A stretch of 8,926 nt of DNA from Planctomycetota bacterium (lineage in GTDB: Bacteria; Planctomycetota; MHYJ01; JACPRB01): assembly GCA_016200125.1 (NCBI GenBank), contig JACQFK010000608.1, forward strand, positions 1 to 8,926. Direction: 5' to 3'. A program made the position numbers and the translations under genes. The notes under the pieces were generated by a model, which had not been told where the DNA came from, did not search any database, and worked only from the letters and a program-made list of their open reading frames with translations. Shown piece by piece: positions 1 through 6,153 of this stretch. Numbering within the stretch: position 1 is the first letter of the stretch; each line of letters starts with the position of its first letter.

Positions 1-1
1 C

Positions 2-1894
2 AAGTACGTCGTCGTGAAGGAGCTCGGCCGCGGCGGCATGGGCGTGGTCTACCAGGCCTGGGAGAGCGGGCTCAAGCGCTGGGTGGCCCTGAAGGTGCTC
101 GCGGGCAGCGGCGGCAAGGAGGACGTGGTCCGCTTCCGCCGCGAGGCGCAGACCGCCGCCTCCCTCCGCCATCCGAACATCGTCGGGATCTACGAGGTCG
201 GCGACATCTCCGAGAAGCACGTGATCGCGATGGAGTACATCGACGGCCGGAGCCTGGCGGGCCAGAAGCTGCCGGCGCCGAAGGCCGCCGCGATCCTGAT
301 CCAGGTGACCCGGGCCGTCGAGTACGCCCACTCGAAGGGCATCATCCACCGGGACATCAAGCCCCACAACATCATGATCGACAAGGACGAGAAGGCCTAC
401 GTGATGGACTTCGGCCTGGCGAAGTCGCTCGAGGGGAACTCGCACATCACGATGTCCGGCACGGTGGTGGGGACGCCCAGCTACATGGCCCCCGCGCAGG
501 CCGCCGGCAAGATCGCGCCCGTCGGCAAGCAGAGCGACGTCTACTCCATCGGCGCCGTGCTCTACGAGATGCTGACGGGGCTGCCGCCCTTCAAGGGACC
601 CAACCCCGTCGAGACCCTCCGCATGGTCGTCAACGAGGACGCCGTGCCGCCCTCGCGGCTCAACGCGGCGATTCCGAAGGACCTGGAGACGATCGTGCTC
701 AAGTGCCTCGAAAAGGAGACCCCCCGGCGCTACGCGTCCGCGGAGGCCCTGGCGAAGGATCTCGACCGCTTCGCGGGCGGCCAGGAGATTGCGGCCCGGC
801 GCGCGCCGGCCGCCACCGTCGTCGCCCGCAAGCTCCGCCGCCAGTGGGTCCCGATCGCGGCCGCGGGCGCGTTCCTCCTGGCGATGTTCCTGGTCGTCGC
901 CTTCTTCGCCTCGGGCGGGCCCTCGGAGAACTTCCGCACGCTGCTCCAGCAGGGCGACCGCCTGGCGGAGACCGGCGACCTCCGGGGCGCGCTCGGGAAG
1001 TTCGAGGCCGCCCGGACCCTGGAGCCCCAGAACACGAGCGTGCGCGACCGCATCCTCGACACCACCCAGCGCATCAAGTCCGTAGAGCGGGAGGCGCAGG
1101 CCCGGAAGGACGAGGCGAAAGCGAAGGCACAGCCCGAGATCGACCTCGGCCGGACCACGATGCAGCGCGCCCGGACGCTCTTCTACCAGGCGGGCGCCGA
1201 CCTGTCCCGCACCCACACGCTCCTCGCCGAGGCGATCGAGCGCTTCACGAAGGCGATCGCGCTGCTGCCCGACCAGGCCGAGATCTACCACCTGCGCGGC
1301 CAGGCCTATGCCCTGGACCAGCGGTCCTCCGAAGCCGAAAAGGACTTCAGCGCCGCGATCAAGGCGCTCAAGAGCTTCTCCGCCGCCTACTACGACCGCG
1401 CGCGCCTCTATCTCGACCTGGCCGCCGACGCCGACCTGCAGTCGCTGCGGGAGAAGGCGCGGGCGGACCTCGAAGCCTACCGCCAGATCGGCGCCAGCGA
1501 CCGCGAGCAGATGGAATTCGCCGAAGCGCTGATGGCGGCCTGCGAGAAGAACTACGCCCGGTCGCTCCAGGCCTGCGACCGCCTGATCGGACGCCAGACG
1601 ACGAACGAGGAGGTCTACAAGCTCAAGGGCGACGTCTTCGCCCAGATGGCCCTGCTCGCCGAGAAGGAGAAGCGCGGCGACCTCTTCCGCCAGGCGCTGC
1701 AGTCCTACGGCGAGGCGCTCACCCGCCGGGTGAACTACCCCGAGGCCTTCCTCGCCCGCGGCCACGTCCACTTCAACCTCTCCCGCTTCGCCGAGGCCGT
1801 CGCGGACTGGGAGAAGGCGCTCGCCTTCGGCGTCCCCCGCAGCGACGCGCTCCAGAAGAAGCTCGCCGAGGCGAAGCAGAAAGCCGGCACCTGA
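2..1894 (+). CDS. Membrane Ser/Thr protein kinase (Hanks type) with C-terminal TPR repeats, 5'-partial
   Basis: Transfers ATP phosphate to Ser/Thr of unknown substrates. The frame is open to the window edge and reads KYVVVKELGRGGMG across the GTG at 14, so that GTG is internal and the true start lies upstream. Numbering from codon 14: glycine loop GRGGMGVV at 5-12, ATP lysine K27 (VALK), helix-C glutamate about E44, catalytic loop HRDIKPHN at 112-119 with D114 and N119, DFG at 132-134, D175 of SDVYSIG, and RRY at 238-240. The APE motif reads APA (A161). After the kinase domain comes a basic stretch and one transmembrane helix at about 279-299 (PIAAAGAFLLAMFLVVAFFA), then about 325 residues of helical TPR-like repeats (roughly 305-340, 403-490, 558-606), predicted outside the membrane. 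Kinase-TM-TPR is a common planctomycete/acidobacterial arrangement. All core catalytic residues are present, so activity is likely; the target is unknown. Confidence 0.95.
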   Translation, partial: KYVVVKELGRGGMGVVYQAWESGLKRWVALKVLAGSGGKEDVVRFRREAQTAASLRHPNIVGIYEVGDISEKHVIAMEYIDGRSLAGQKLPAPKAAAILIQVTRAVEYAHSKGIIHRDIKPHNIMIDKDEKAYVMDFGLAKSLEGNSHITMSGTVVGTPSYMAPAQAAGKIAPVGKQSDVYSIGAVLYEMLTGLPPFKGPNPVETLRMVVNEDAVPPSRLNAAIPKDLETIVLKCLEKETPRRYASAEALAKDLDRFAGGQEIAARRAPAATVVARKLRRQWVPIAAAGAFLLAMFLVVAFFASGGPSENFRTLLQQGDRLAETGDLRGALGKFEAARTLEPQNTSVRDRILDTTQRIKSVEREAQARKDEAKAKAQPEIDLGRTTMQRARTLFYQAGADLSRTHTLLAEAIERFTKAIALLPDQAEIYHLRGQAYALDQRSSEAEKDFSAAIKALKSFSAAYYDRARLYLDLAADADLQSLREKARADLEAYRQIGASDREQMEFAEALMAACEKNYARSLQACDRLIGRQTTNEEVYKLKGDVFAQMALLAEKEKRGDLFRQALQSYGEALTRRVNYPEAFLARGHVHFNLSRFAEAVADWEKALAFGVPRSDALQKKLAEAKQKAGT

Positions 1895-1908
1895 TCCCCG
1901 GCGGACTA

Positions 1909-1936
1909 TTCACGCGGCCCGCGGCGTCTCTATAAT
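1909..1936 (+). promoter_or_regulatory. Candidate promoter for the P5C dehydrogenase gene (-35 TTCACG, -10 TATAAT)
   Basis: A perfect TATAAT lies at 1931-1936 in very GC-rich surroundings. A 4/6 match to TTGACA (TTCACG) lies at 1909-1914 with a 16-bp spacer. The box ends only 9 nt before the ATG at 1946, so a start site 7 nt after the -10 would give a leader of about 3 nt. No Shine-Dalgarno sequence is visible. The promoter would make the dehydrogenase transcriptionally separate from the kinase upstream. Confidence 0.55.
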
Positions 1937-1945
1937 GGCCCCCCG

Positions 1946-3481
1946 ATGACCCTCGAATTCCGGAACGAACCGATCGTCGATTTCTCCCGCGACGGCGACG
2001 CGCGGGCGGCGCTCCAGAAAGCCCTGGACGAGTTCGTCCCCCTGCACTGTCCCCTGATCATCGGCGGCGCCCGCTTCTCCACGAAGTCCTCGATCGTCTC
2101 CCACAACCCCTGCGATCCCCACCGGATCGTGGGACGGGCCGCCAAGGCCTCCCCGGCCCAGGCCGAGAAGGCGATGCGCGCGGCTCACGAGGCCTTCGGC
2201 ACCTGGTCCCGCAGCGCCCCCGGCGCCCGGGCCGACGTGCTGTTCAAGGCCGCCGAGATCATGAGGCGGCGCCGGCACGAGCTCAACGCCACGCTCGTCC
2301 TGGAGGCCGGCAAGACCTGGACCGAGGCGGACGCGGACACCGCGGAGGCGATCGACTTCTGCGCCTTCTACGCGCACGAGGTCCTCCGCTACGCGCAGGA
2401 CCAGCCGCTCACGCCGGTGAACGGCGAGCGCAACCGCCTGACCTACCAGCCTCTCGGCGTGGGGGTCGTGATCTCGCCCTGGAACTTCCCCTGCGCAATC
2501 CTGGCGGGCATGACCACGGCGGCGATCGCCGCCGGCAACACGGTCGTGCTCAAGCCCTCCTCGCTCGCCCCCGTGATCGGATTCAAGGTCGCGGAGATCC
2601 TGGAAGAGGCCGGCGTCCCCAAGGGCGTGCTCAACTTCCTCCCCTGCAGCGGCAAGGACGTCGGCGACCTGCTGGTCGACCACCCGCTGACGCGCTTCGT
2701 GTCGTTCACCGGATCCCGCGACGTCGGCGTACGGATCCACGAACGGGCCGCGAAGGTCCAGCCCGGCCAGAAATGGCTGAAGCGGACCGTGATCGAGATG
2801 GGCGGCAAGGACGCCATCGTCGTCGACGAGGACGCCGACCTCGAGTCCGCCGCGTCGGGCATCGTCGCCTCGGCCTTCGGGTACCAGGGACAGAAGTGCT
2901 CGGCCTGCTCGCGCGCCATCCTGGTGGAAACGGTCTACGACCGCGTCCTCGAGCTCGTCGTCGCCAAGACCCGGGCGCTCAAGGTCGGCGACGTCCGCGA
3001 TCCCGACACGCAGATGGGCGCGGTCATCGACGAGAACCAGCTGGCCAAGGTGCTGAGCTACATCGCCGCGGGCAAGCGCGAAGGGCGGCTCGTCGCCGGC
3101 GGCCGCCGGAGAGCGGGCGAGGGATACTTCGTGGAGCCCACGGTCTTCGCCGACGTCCCGGCCAAGGCGAAGATCGCGCGCGAGGAGATCTTCGGCCCGG
3201 TCCTGGCGGTCCTCAAGGCGCGCGACTACGACGATGCGATCCGGATGGCGAACGACAGCGAGTACGGCCTCACCGGGGCTTTCTACGGGCGGGCGCGCCT
3301 CGACCGGGCGAGGCAGGAGTTCCACGCCGGCAACCTCTACCTCAACCGCAAGTGCACGGGCGCGCTGGTCGGCGGCCACCCCTTCGGCGGCTTCGACATG
3401 AGCGGGACGAACGCCAAGGCGGGAGGCCGCGACTACCTCAGGCTTTTCCTGGAGGCGAAGGTCGTCAGCGAGAAAATCTGA
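1946..3481 (+). CDS. rocA: L-glutamate gamma-semialdehyde (1-pyrroline-5-carboxylate) dehydrogenase
   Basis: NAD(P)-dependent oxidation of L-glutamate 5-semialdehyde (in equilibrium with P5C) to glutamate, the second step of proline breakdown and the last step of arginine/ornithine breakdown; expected to be cytosolic. At 511 aa it has the usual length of stand-alone RocA/PruA enzymes. Aldehyde dehydrogenase motifs are intact: ISPWNFP at 176-182 with N180, cofactor lysine K203 in VLKPS, FTGS at 254-257, general base E284 in EMGGKD, catalytic nucleophile C318 in GQKCSA, and EIFGPV at 414-419 with E414. The C-terminal block GNLYLNRKCTGA...PFGGFDMSGT...AKAGG (about 462-494) is characteristic of the P5CDH subgroup and supports the substrate call. 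The ATG at 1946 follows a TATAAT box by 9 nt and has no ribosome-binding site. No proline dehydrogenase domain or gene is visible, so this is not a bifunctional PutA. The symbol follows the Bacillus name; pruA is equivalent. Confidence 0.93.
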   Translation: MTLEFRNEPIVDFSRDGDARAALQKALDEFVPLHCPLIIGGARFSTKSSIVSHNPCDPHRIVGRAAKASPAQAEKAMRAAHEAFGTWSRSAPGARADVLFKAAEIMRRRRHELNATLVLEAGKTWTEADADTAEAIDFCAFYAHEVLRYAQDQPLTPVNGERNRLTYQPLGVGVVISPWNFPCAILAGMTTAAIAAGNTVVLKPSSLAPVIGFKVAEILEEAGVPKGVLNFLPCSGKDVGDLLVDHPLTRFVSFTGSRDVGVRIHERAAKVQPGQKWLKRTVIEMGGKDAIVVDEDADLESAASGIVASAFGYQGQKCSACSRAILVETVYDRVLELVVAKTRALKVGDVRDPDTQMGAVIDENQLAKVLSYIAAGKREGRLVAGGRRRAGEGYFVEPTVFADVPAKAKIAREEIFGPVLAVLKARDYDDAIRMANDSEYGLTGAFYGRARLDRARQEFHAGNLYLNRKCTGALVGGHPFGGFDMSGTNAKAGGRDYLRLFLEAKVVSEKI

Positions 3482-3531
3482 GCGCCGCGCTCCACGATCG
3501 CAATTACTGGATTCCCGAACCGGAATTGGGG

Positions 3532-3537
3532 TATAAA
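3532..3537 (+). promoter_or_regulatory. -10-like box TATAAA before the lipoprotein gene
   Basis: TATAAA lies in a comparatively AT-rich stretch of the 67-bp gap between the dehydrogenase stop and the lipoprotein ATG at 3549. It ends 11 nt before the start codon, and a start site at the usual distance would leave a leader of about 5 nt. No convincing -35 hexamer or Shine-Dalgarno sequence is seen, so this is a candidate only. Confidence 0.35.
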
Positions 3538-3548
3538 TTCAGCCGAAC

Positions 3549-4040
3549 ATGATCAAACATGAACTCCTCCGCCGGCTCGCCCCGGCGCTCTTCGCGCTCG
3601 CCGCGGCGGGCTGCGGCTCCCCCGAGACGGGCCTCAAGCGCACGATGCCGATGGAGGGCGTCGTCCAGCTCCCGCCCCCGAAGGCCAAGCAGGTGGCGAC
3701 CTACCGCTGCTCGATCAATCTCGCCACGGGCCATCCCGAGGTGAAGGAAGACAAGCGGACCGGCCGCGACGAAGAGAAGGCCTGGATGAACCTGTCGCCG
3801 AAATTCAAGCAGGGTGACAAGGGTTACGAGGTCGTGATCGAGCAGAGCGAGAAGAACGCAAAGGGCGCGATCGAGTGGGCCCTCGTCAGCGTGCTCGAGA
3901 CCGAAGCGGCGACCGGCAAGCTCCTCCGCAAGCTTCCCGTGCAGGATTTCTGGGGCGCCCACGACCGCCAGACCCCGCGGGCCCTCATGATGAAGGACGG
4001 CCGTTTCCAGTTCTTCGTCCAGTTCTGGCCCGCCGACTGA
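3549..4040 (+). CDS. Small putative lipoprotein of unknown function
   Basis: 163 aa. The N-terminus looks like a type II signal peptide: basic n-region (MIKHELLRR), hydrophobic core APALFALAAA, then AAGC with C22 as the likely lipidated cysteine. The lipobox is acceptable but not ideal because alanine rather than leucine sits at -3. The mature part of about 140 residues is polar, rich in Lys/Glu, and has no motif I recognise; segments such as YRCSINLATGHPE and the aromatic C-terminus GRFQFFVQFWP suggest a small beta-rich domain, but this is a guess. The ATG at 3549 was chosen because the signal peptide begins there and a TATAAA box lies just upstream. It lies 67 bp after the dehydrogenase and ends convergent with the TPR/HEAT gene. 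Third-position G/C bias fits real coding. Probably attached to a membrane, facing the periplasm. Confidence 0.7.
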   Translation: MIKHELLRRLAPALFALAAAGCGSPETGLKRTMPMEGVVQLPPPKAKQVATYRCSINLATGHPEVKEDKRTGRDEEKAWMNLSPKFKQGDKGYEVVIEQSEKNAKGAIEWALVSVLETEAATGKLLRKLPVQDFWGAHDRQTPRALMMKDGRFQFFVQFWPAD

Positions 4041-4042
4041 CC

Positions 4043-4077
4043 CCAGGCACCCAGCACCAAGTACCAGGCACCAGGAG
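4043..4077. repeat. Five tandem heptamers, consensus CCAGGCA
   Basis: Read on the plus strand, the units are ccaggca (4043-4049), cccagca (4050-4056), ccaagta (4057-4063), ccaggca (4064-4070) and ccaggag (4071-4077). Units 1 and 4 are identical. The array begins 2 nt after the lipoprotein stop codon and fills half of the 67-bp gap between convergent genes. It has no spacers, so it is a simple tandem repeat. Confidence 0.75.
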
Positions 4078-4103
4078 CGATTCCTGCGTTGAGAGTCTCC
4101 TGG
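4071..4103. terminator. Hairpin between convergent genes, possible bidirectional terminator
   Basis: CCAGGAG at 4071-4077 can pair with CTCCTGG at 4097-4103, giving a 7-bp stem with a 19-nt loop. It sits between the lipoprotein gene and the 3' end of the opposing TPR/HEAT gene, where a terminator would be expected. No U-tract follows on either strand and the loop is large, so intrinsic termination is doubtful. The last heptamer of the tandem array forms one arm. Confidence 0.25.
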
Positions 4104-4107
4104 CACC

Positions 4108-5703
4108 TCACTCCGAGAGGATGGCCCGGATGATCTCCCGCGCCTTGCTCCTCACTTCGGCGTCCTCGTCGTCGATCCGCTCCAGCAGCTGGGGGATTGC
4201 CGGCAGGCCGGCCTTCTGAAGCCCGCGCGAGGCCTCGGAGCGGACCGCGAACTCGTCGTCCGAGAGCTTGATGAGGTGGGTCTTCACGACGAGCTCGGTC
4301 TTGGCGTCCGGGCGGGGCAGCTTCAGCTTCCGCACTTCCGCCCAGAATTCCACCCCCGACGTCTCGCAGGCGGGCTTCATGGCGGCCCGCGTGGCGGCGC
4401 GCGCGGCGTCGTCGACCCCGGGCTCCGACAGCGCGAGGACGCCGAGGCGGAGCGCCGCGCCCAGATCCTTCTTCACGACCAGGCCCCGGATCGCATCCTG
4501 GACGACGGCGTAGGGGCGCGCGCCGCTCTTCTTGGCGTCGGGGTCCAGCTCGACGAGCCTCGCGTAGGCGTCGGCCACGTCGCCGAAGCGGCTGAGGCGG
4601 CCGAGAGGCTCGATCTTCTCGCGGCAGAGGAGGGGATCGGCCGGGAACTGCTTCTCCCCCTTCTCCAGCGCTTCGAGGATCTGCTCCGGCCGGTGGCCCC
4701 AGGCCCGCCTCATCCGGGAAAGGATCAACCAGCTGCGGGCGTCGGTCGCCGCCTTCTCCCAGGACGCGGCCACCTGCCCCCGGTCGTCGGCGGGGACCTT
4801 GCTGAGGATCTCGATCGTGGCCGCTTCCGGGTCCAGCAGTTCGCGCAGCGTGCGCCGGATCTCCTCGACGCGGCCGTCGGCGGGCAGCAGGAAGAAGTAG
4901 TCCTCGACCCGGGCGGCCTGGACCTTGCCGTCGACGAGGAACATGCGGCGGCGCTCGTCGGCGGCGCCCGCCTCCTCGCCGCTCATCTGCAGCGCCCGGA
5001 TCAGCCCCAGGCGCACGGAGATCCGGTCCTCGTCCTCGGAGATCGCGAGGCGGTACCAGCGGACCGCCTCCTCCGGCAGGCCGCACTTCATTGCGAGCGC
5101 CGCCCGGTCGAGGACTTCCATCCCGTCCCCGCGCAGGGCCCGCAGGTGCTCGACCGCCGCCGGCCGGCGGCCGGTCTCCGCGTAGGACCGGGCCAGCATG
5201 CGGTGGAAGTCGTCGGGGTCGTAGAAGAAGCCCTTCAGCGGACCCAGTTCCTCCAGCGCCGACGCGGCGCCGGCATGGTCGTCGGCCGCGAAGCGCGCCT
5301 CGGCGAGGGGCCACAGGATCGCCGGCTCGCCCGGGAACTTCTTCGACGCGTCCTCGAGCCGGGCGCGGTAGGGCTTCGGCTTCGAGAACAGCGATTCCAG
5401 CCGGGCGCGAAAGAGGGCGGGCCCCGGGGCCGGCGCTTCGGCCGCGGCGGCCTTGTCCCAGGCCGCGACGAATTCCTCGAGCCGGCCGTCCCAGCGGCGG
5501 AGCGAGACGATCTTCCAGCACACGTCGAGGGCGGACGCGTCGATGCGCTTGCCGCGGAGCTCGCGGAAGAGAGCCTTGGAGAGCGCCTCGAAGCGGCCCG
5601 CGACCGCGAGGTCCTCCAGGCGGAGGGCGAGCTCCTGCCGCCGCAGCTGTTCGGCGGGATCCTGCGGCAGGAGGATGAGGACGGCGAGTACGGCGGCTTC
5701 CAT
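4108..5703 (-). CDS. TPR/HEAT-like helical repeat protein, probably exported, function unknown
   Basis: 531 aa when started at the ATG at 5703. That start is preferred because the coding pattern begins there, 5 nt after the stop of the upstream gene, and it exposes a short hydrophobic N-terminus (MEAAVLAVLILLPQDPAEQ); the frame stays open further upstream, but that part overlaps the zinc-ribbon gene in another frame and is not credible. The N-terminal hydrophobic run is short and lacks a positive n-region, so export is plausible rather than certain. Most of the protein (about 20-460) is alpha-helical with TPR-like units, for example DDFHRMLARSYAETGRRPAA (165-184) and the segments around 205-250 and 370-390. 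The last 55 residues form a HEAT-like pair (AVRSEASRGLQKAG... at 486-499, and AEVRSKAREIIRAIL at 515-529). No catalytic motif is visible. Such repeats usually bind proteins. It is likely co-transcribed with the zinc-ribbon gene. Confidence 0.8.
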   Translation of the reverse strand: MEAAVLAVLILLPQDPAEQLRRQELALRLEDLAVAGRFEALSKALFRELRGKRIDASALDVCWKIVSLRRWDGRLEEFVAAWDKAAAAEAPAPGPALFRARLESLFSKPKPYRARLEDASKKFPGEPAILWPLAEARFAADDHAGAASALEELGPLKGFFYDPDDFHRMLARSYAETGRRPAAVEHLRALRGDGMEVLDRAALAMKCGLPEEAVRWYRLAISEDEDRISVRLGLIRALQMSGEEAGAADERRRMFLVDGKVQAARVEDYFFLLPADGRVEEIRRTLRELLDPEAATIEILSKVPADDRGQVAASWEKAATDARSWLILSRMRRAWGHRPEQILEALEKGEKQFPADPLLCREKIEPLGRLSRFGDVADAYARLVELDPDAKKSGARPYAVVQDAIRGLVVKKDLGAALRLGVLALSEPGVDDAARAATRAAMKPACETSGVEFWAEVRKLKLPRPDAKTELVVKTHLIKLSDDEFAVRSEASRGLQKAGLPAIPQLLERIDDEDAEVRSKAREIIRAILSE

Positions 5704-5708
5704 ACAAC

Positions 5709-6128
5709 TTATGACGACTCGGGACGCAGCGGCAGAACGTTCAATTGGAGATTCCGGACCTCGGGGAACGGCGCACCCTGGAGCGGGAGCCCGCAGCCCA
5801 GGCAGGGCTCGTCCATGACCTCCCGCACCACGTGGAAGCGGCCGCCGCAGGCGCAGGCATCGACCGTCGCCGCGAAGGCGGCATGCGCCTCCCGCGTCCC
5901 CTCGGGCGACATGCCGCTCATCTCGCCGCGCCGCCGCGCGGTCTCCTTGACGGCGCGGACGAACGACGCGTCGCCCCGCGAATTGAACCAGCGCCAGCCG
6001 CCGCAGCCGCCGCAGCGGGCGTGCCAGACGAACTCGTTCCCGCAGGACGCCTCGGGCAGCAGCAGCGTGTTCCCGCGCGCGCAGGCCGGGCAGGCGACTT
6101 CCATGGCGAACCGCGTAATGGCGCTCAT
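5709..6128 (-). CDS. Small protein with two zinc-ribbon-like cysteine clusters
   Basis: 139 aa, unknown function. Cluster 1 pairs C13/C16 (CPAC) with C39/C42 (CGGC), and C29 lies between; cluster 2 pairs C92/C94 (CAC) with C109/C112 (CLGC). The spacing of CxxC knuckles is that of tetrahedral Zn-binding ribbons. The middle (about 50-85) is basic and helical (VRAVKETARRRGEM), and the C-terminus is proline/leucine-rich. A DNA-, RNA- or protein-binding role would be usual for such ribbons but is not shown. The ATG at 6128 is chosen because AGGAAG lies immediately before it and a TATACT box lies 11 nt upstream; M9 (ATG at 6104) is an alternative that would keep both clusters. The stop (TAA, 5709-5711) lies 5 nt before the TPR/HEAT gene, which suggests an operon. 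It is divergent from pabB with 25 bp between the start codons. Confidence 0.75.
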   Translation of the reverse strand: MSAITRFAMEVACPACARGNTLLLPEASCGNEFVWHARCGGCGGWRWFNSRGDASFVRAVKETARRRGEMSGMSPEGTREAHAAFAATVDACACGGRFHVVREVMDEPCLGCGLPLQGAPFPEVRNLQLNVLPLRPESS

Positions 6129-6139
6129 CTTCCTGCTCT

Positions 6140-6147
6140 AGTATAAT
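6140..6147. promoter_or_regulatory. Overlapping divergent -10 boxes (TATAAT on plus, TATACT on minus)
   Basis: The only AT-rich island in the 25-bp gap between the divergent start codons is AGTATAAT. On the plus strand TATAAT occupies 6142-6147, with 6 nt to the pabB ATG at 6154. On the minus strand TATACT occupies 6145-6140, with 11 nt to the ATG at 6128. A start site 7 nt after the plus box falls exactly on the pabB ATG. No clear -35 is visible on either side. The two boxes overlap by four bases, so polymerase could bind in only one direction at a time. Confidence 0.5.
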
Positions 6148-6153
6148 CCGCCG

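Noticed and set aside
14..16. GTG as the kinase start codon
   Set aside because: The same frame continues to the window edge and reads KYVVVKELGRGGMG, the usual first strand of the kinase domain, so the true start is upstream.
1910..3379. 489-codon open frame on the minus strand opposite the dehydrogenase
   Set aside because: It is a product of G/C-rich third positions; the plus frame encodes a complete enzyme with all catalytic residues.
4043..4077. CRISPR array
   Set aside because: The units are 7 nt long, degenerate and adjacent without spacers, and no cas gene is present.
3824..5707. 627-codon minus-strand frame rich in Arg/Pro/Gly
   Set aside because: It is a shifted-frame shadow of the TPR/HEAT gene that also runs through the heptamer array into the lipoprotein gene; its composition is not protein-like.
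5708..5713. CATAAG on the minus strand as a -10 box for the TPR/HEAT gene
   Set aside because: It matches TATAAT at only 4/6 positions and overlaps the stop codon of the upstream gene; an operon explains the arrangement better.
4276..6141. 621-codon plus-strand frame antisense to the TPR/HEAT and zinc-ribbon genes
   Set aside because: It lacks recognisable domains, and the minus-strand frames have better structure: HEAT/TPR pattern and CxxC pairs.
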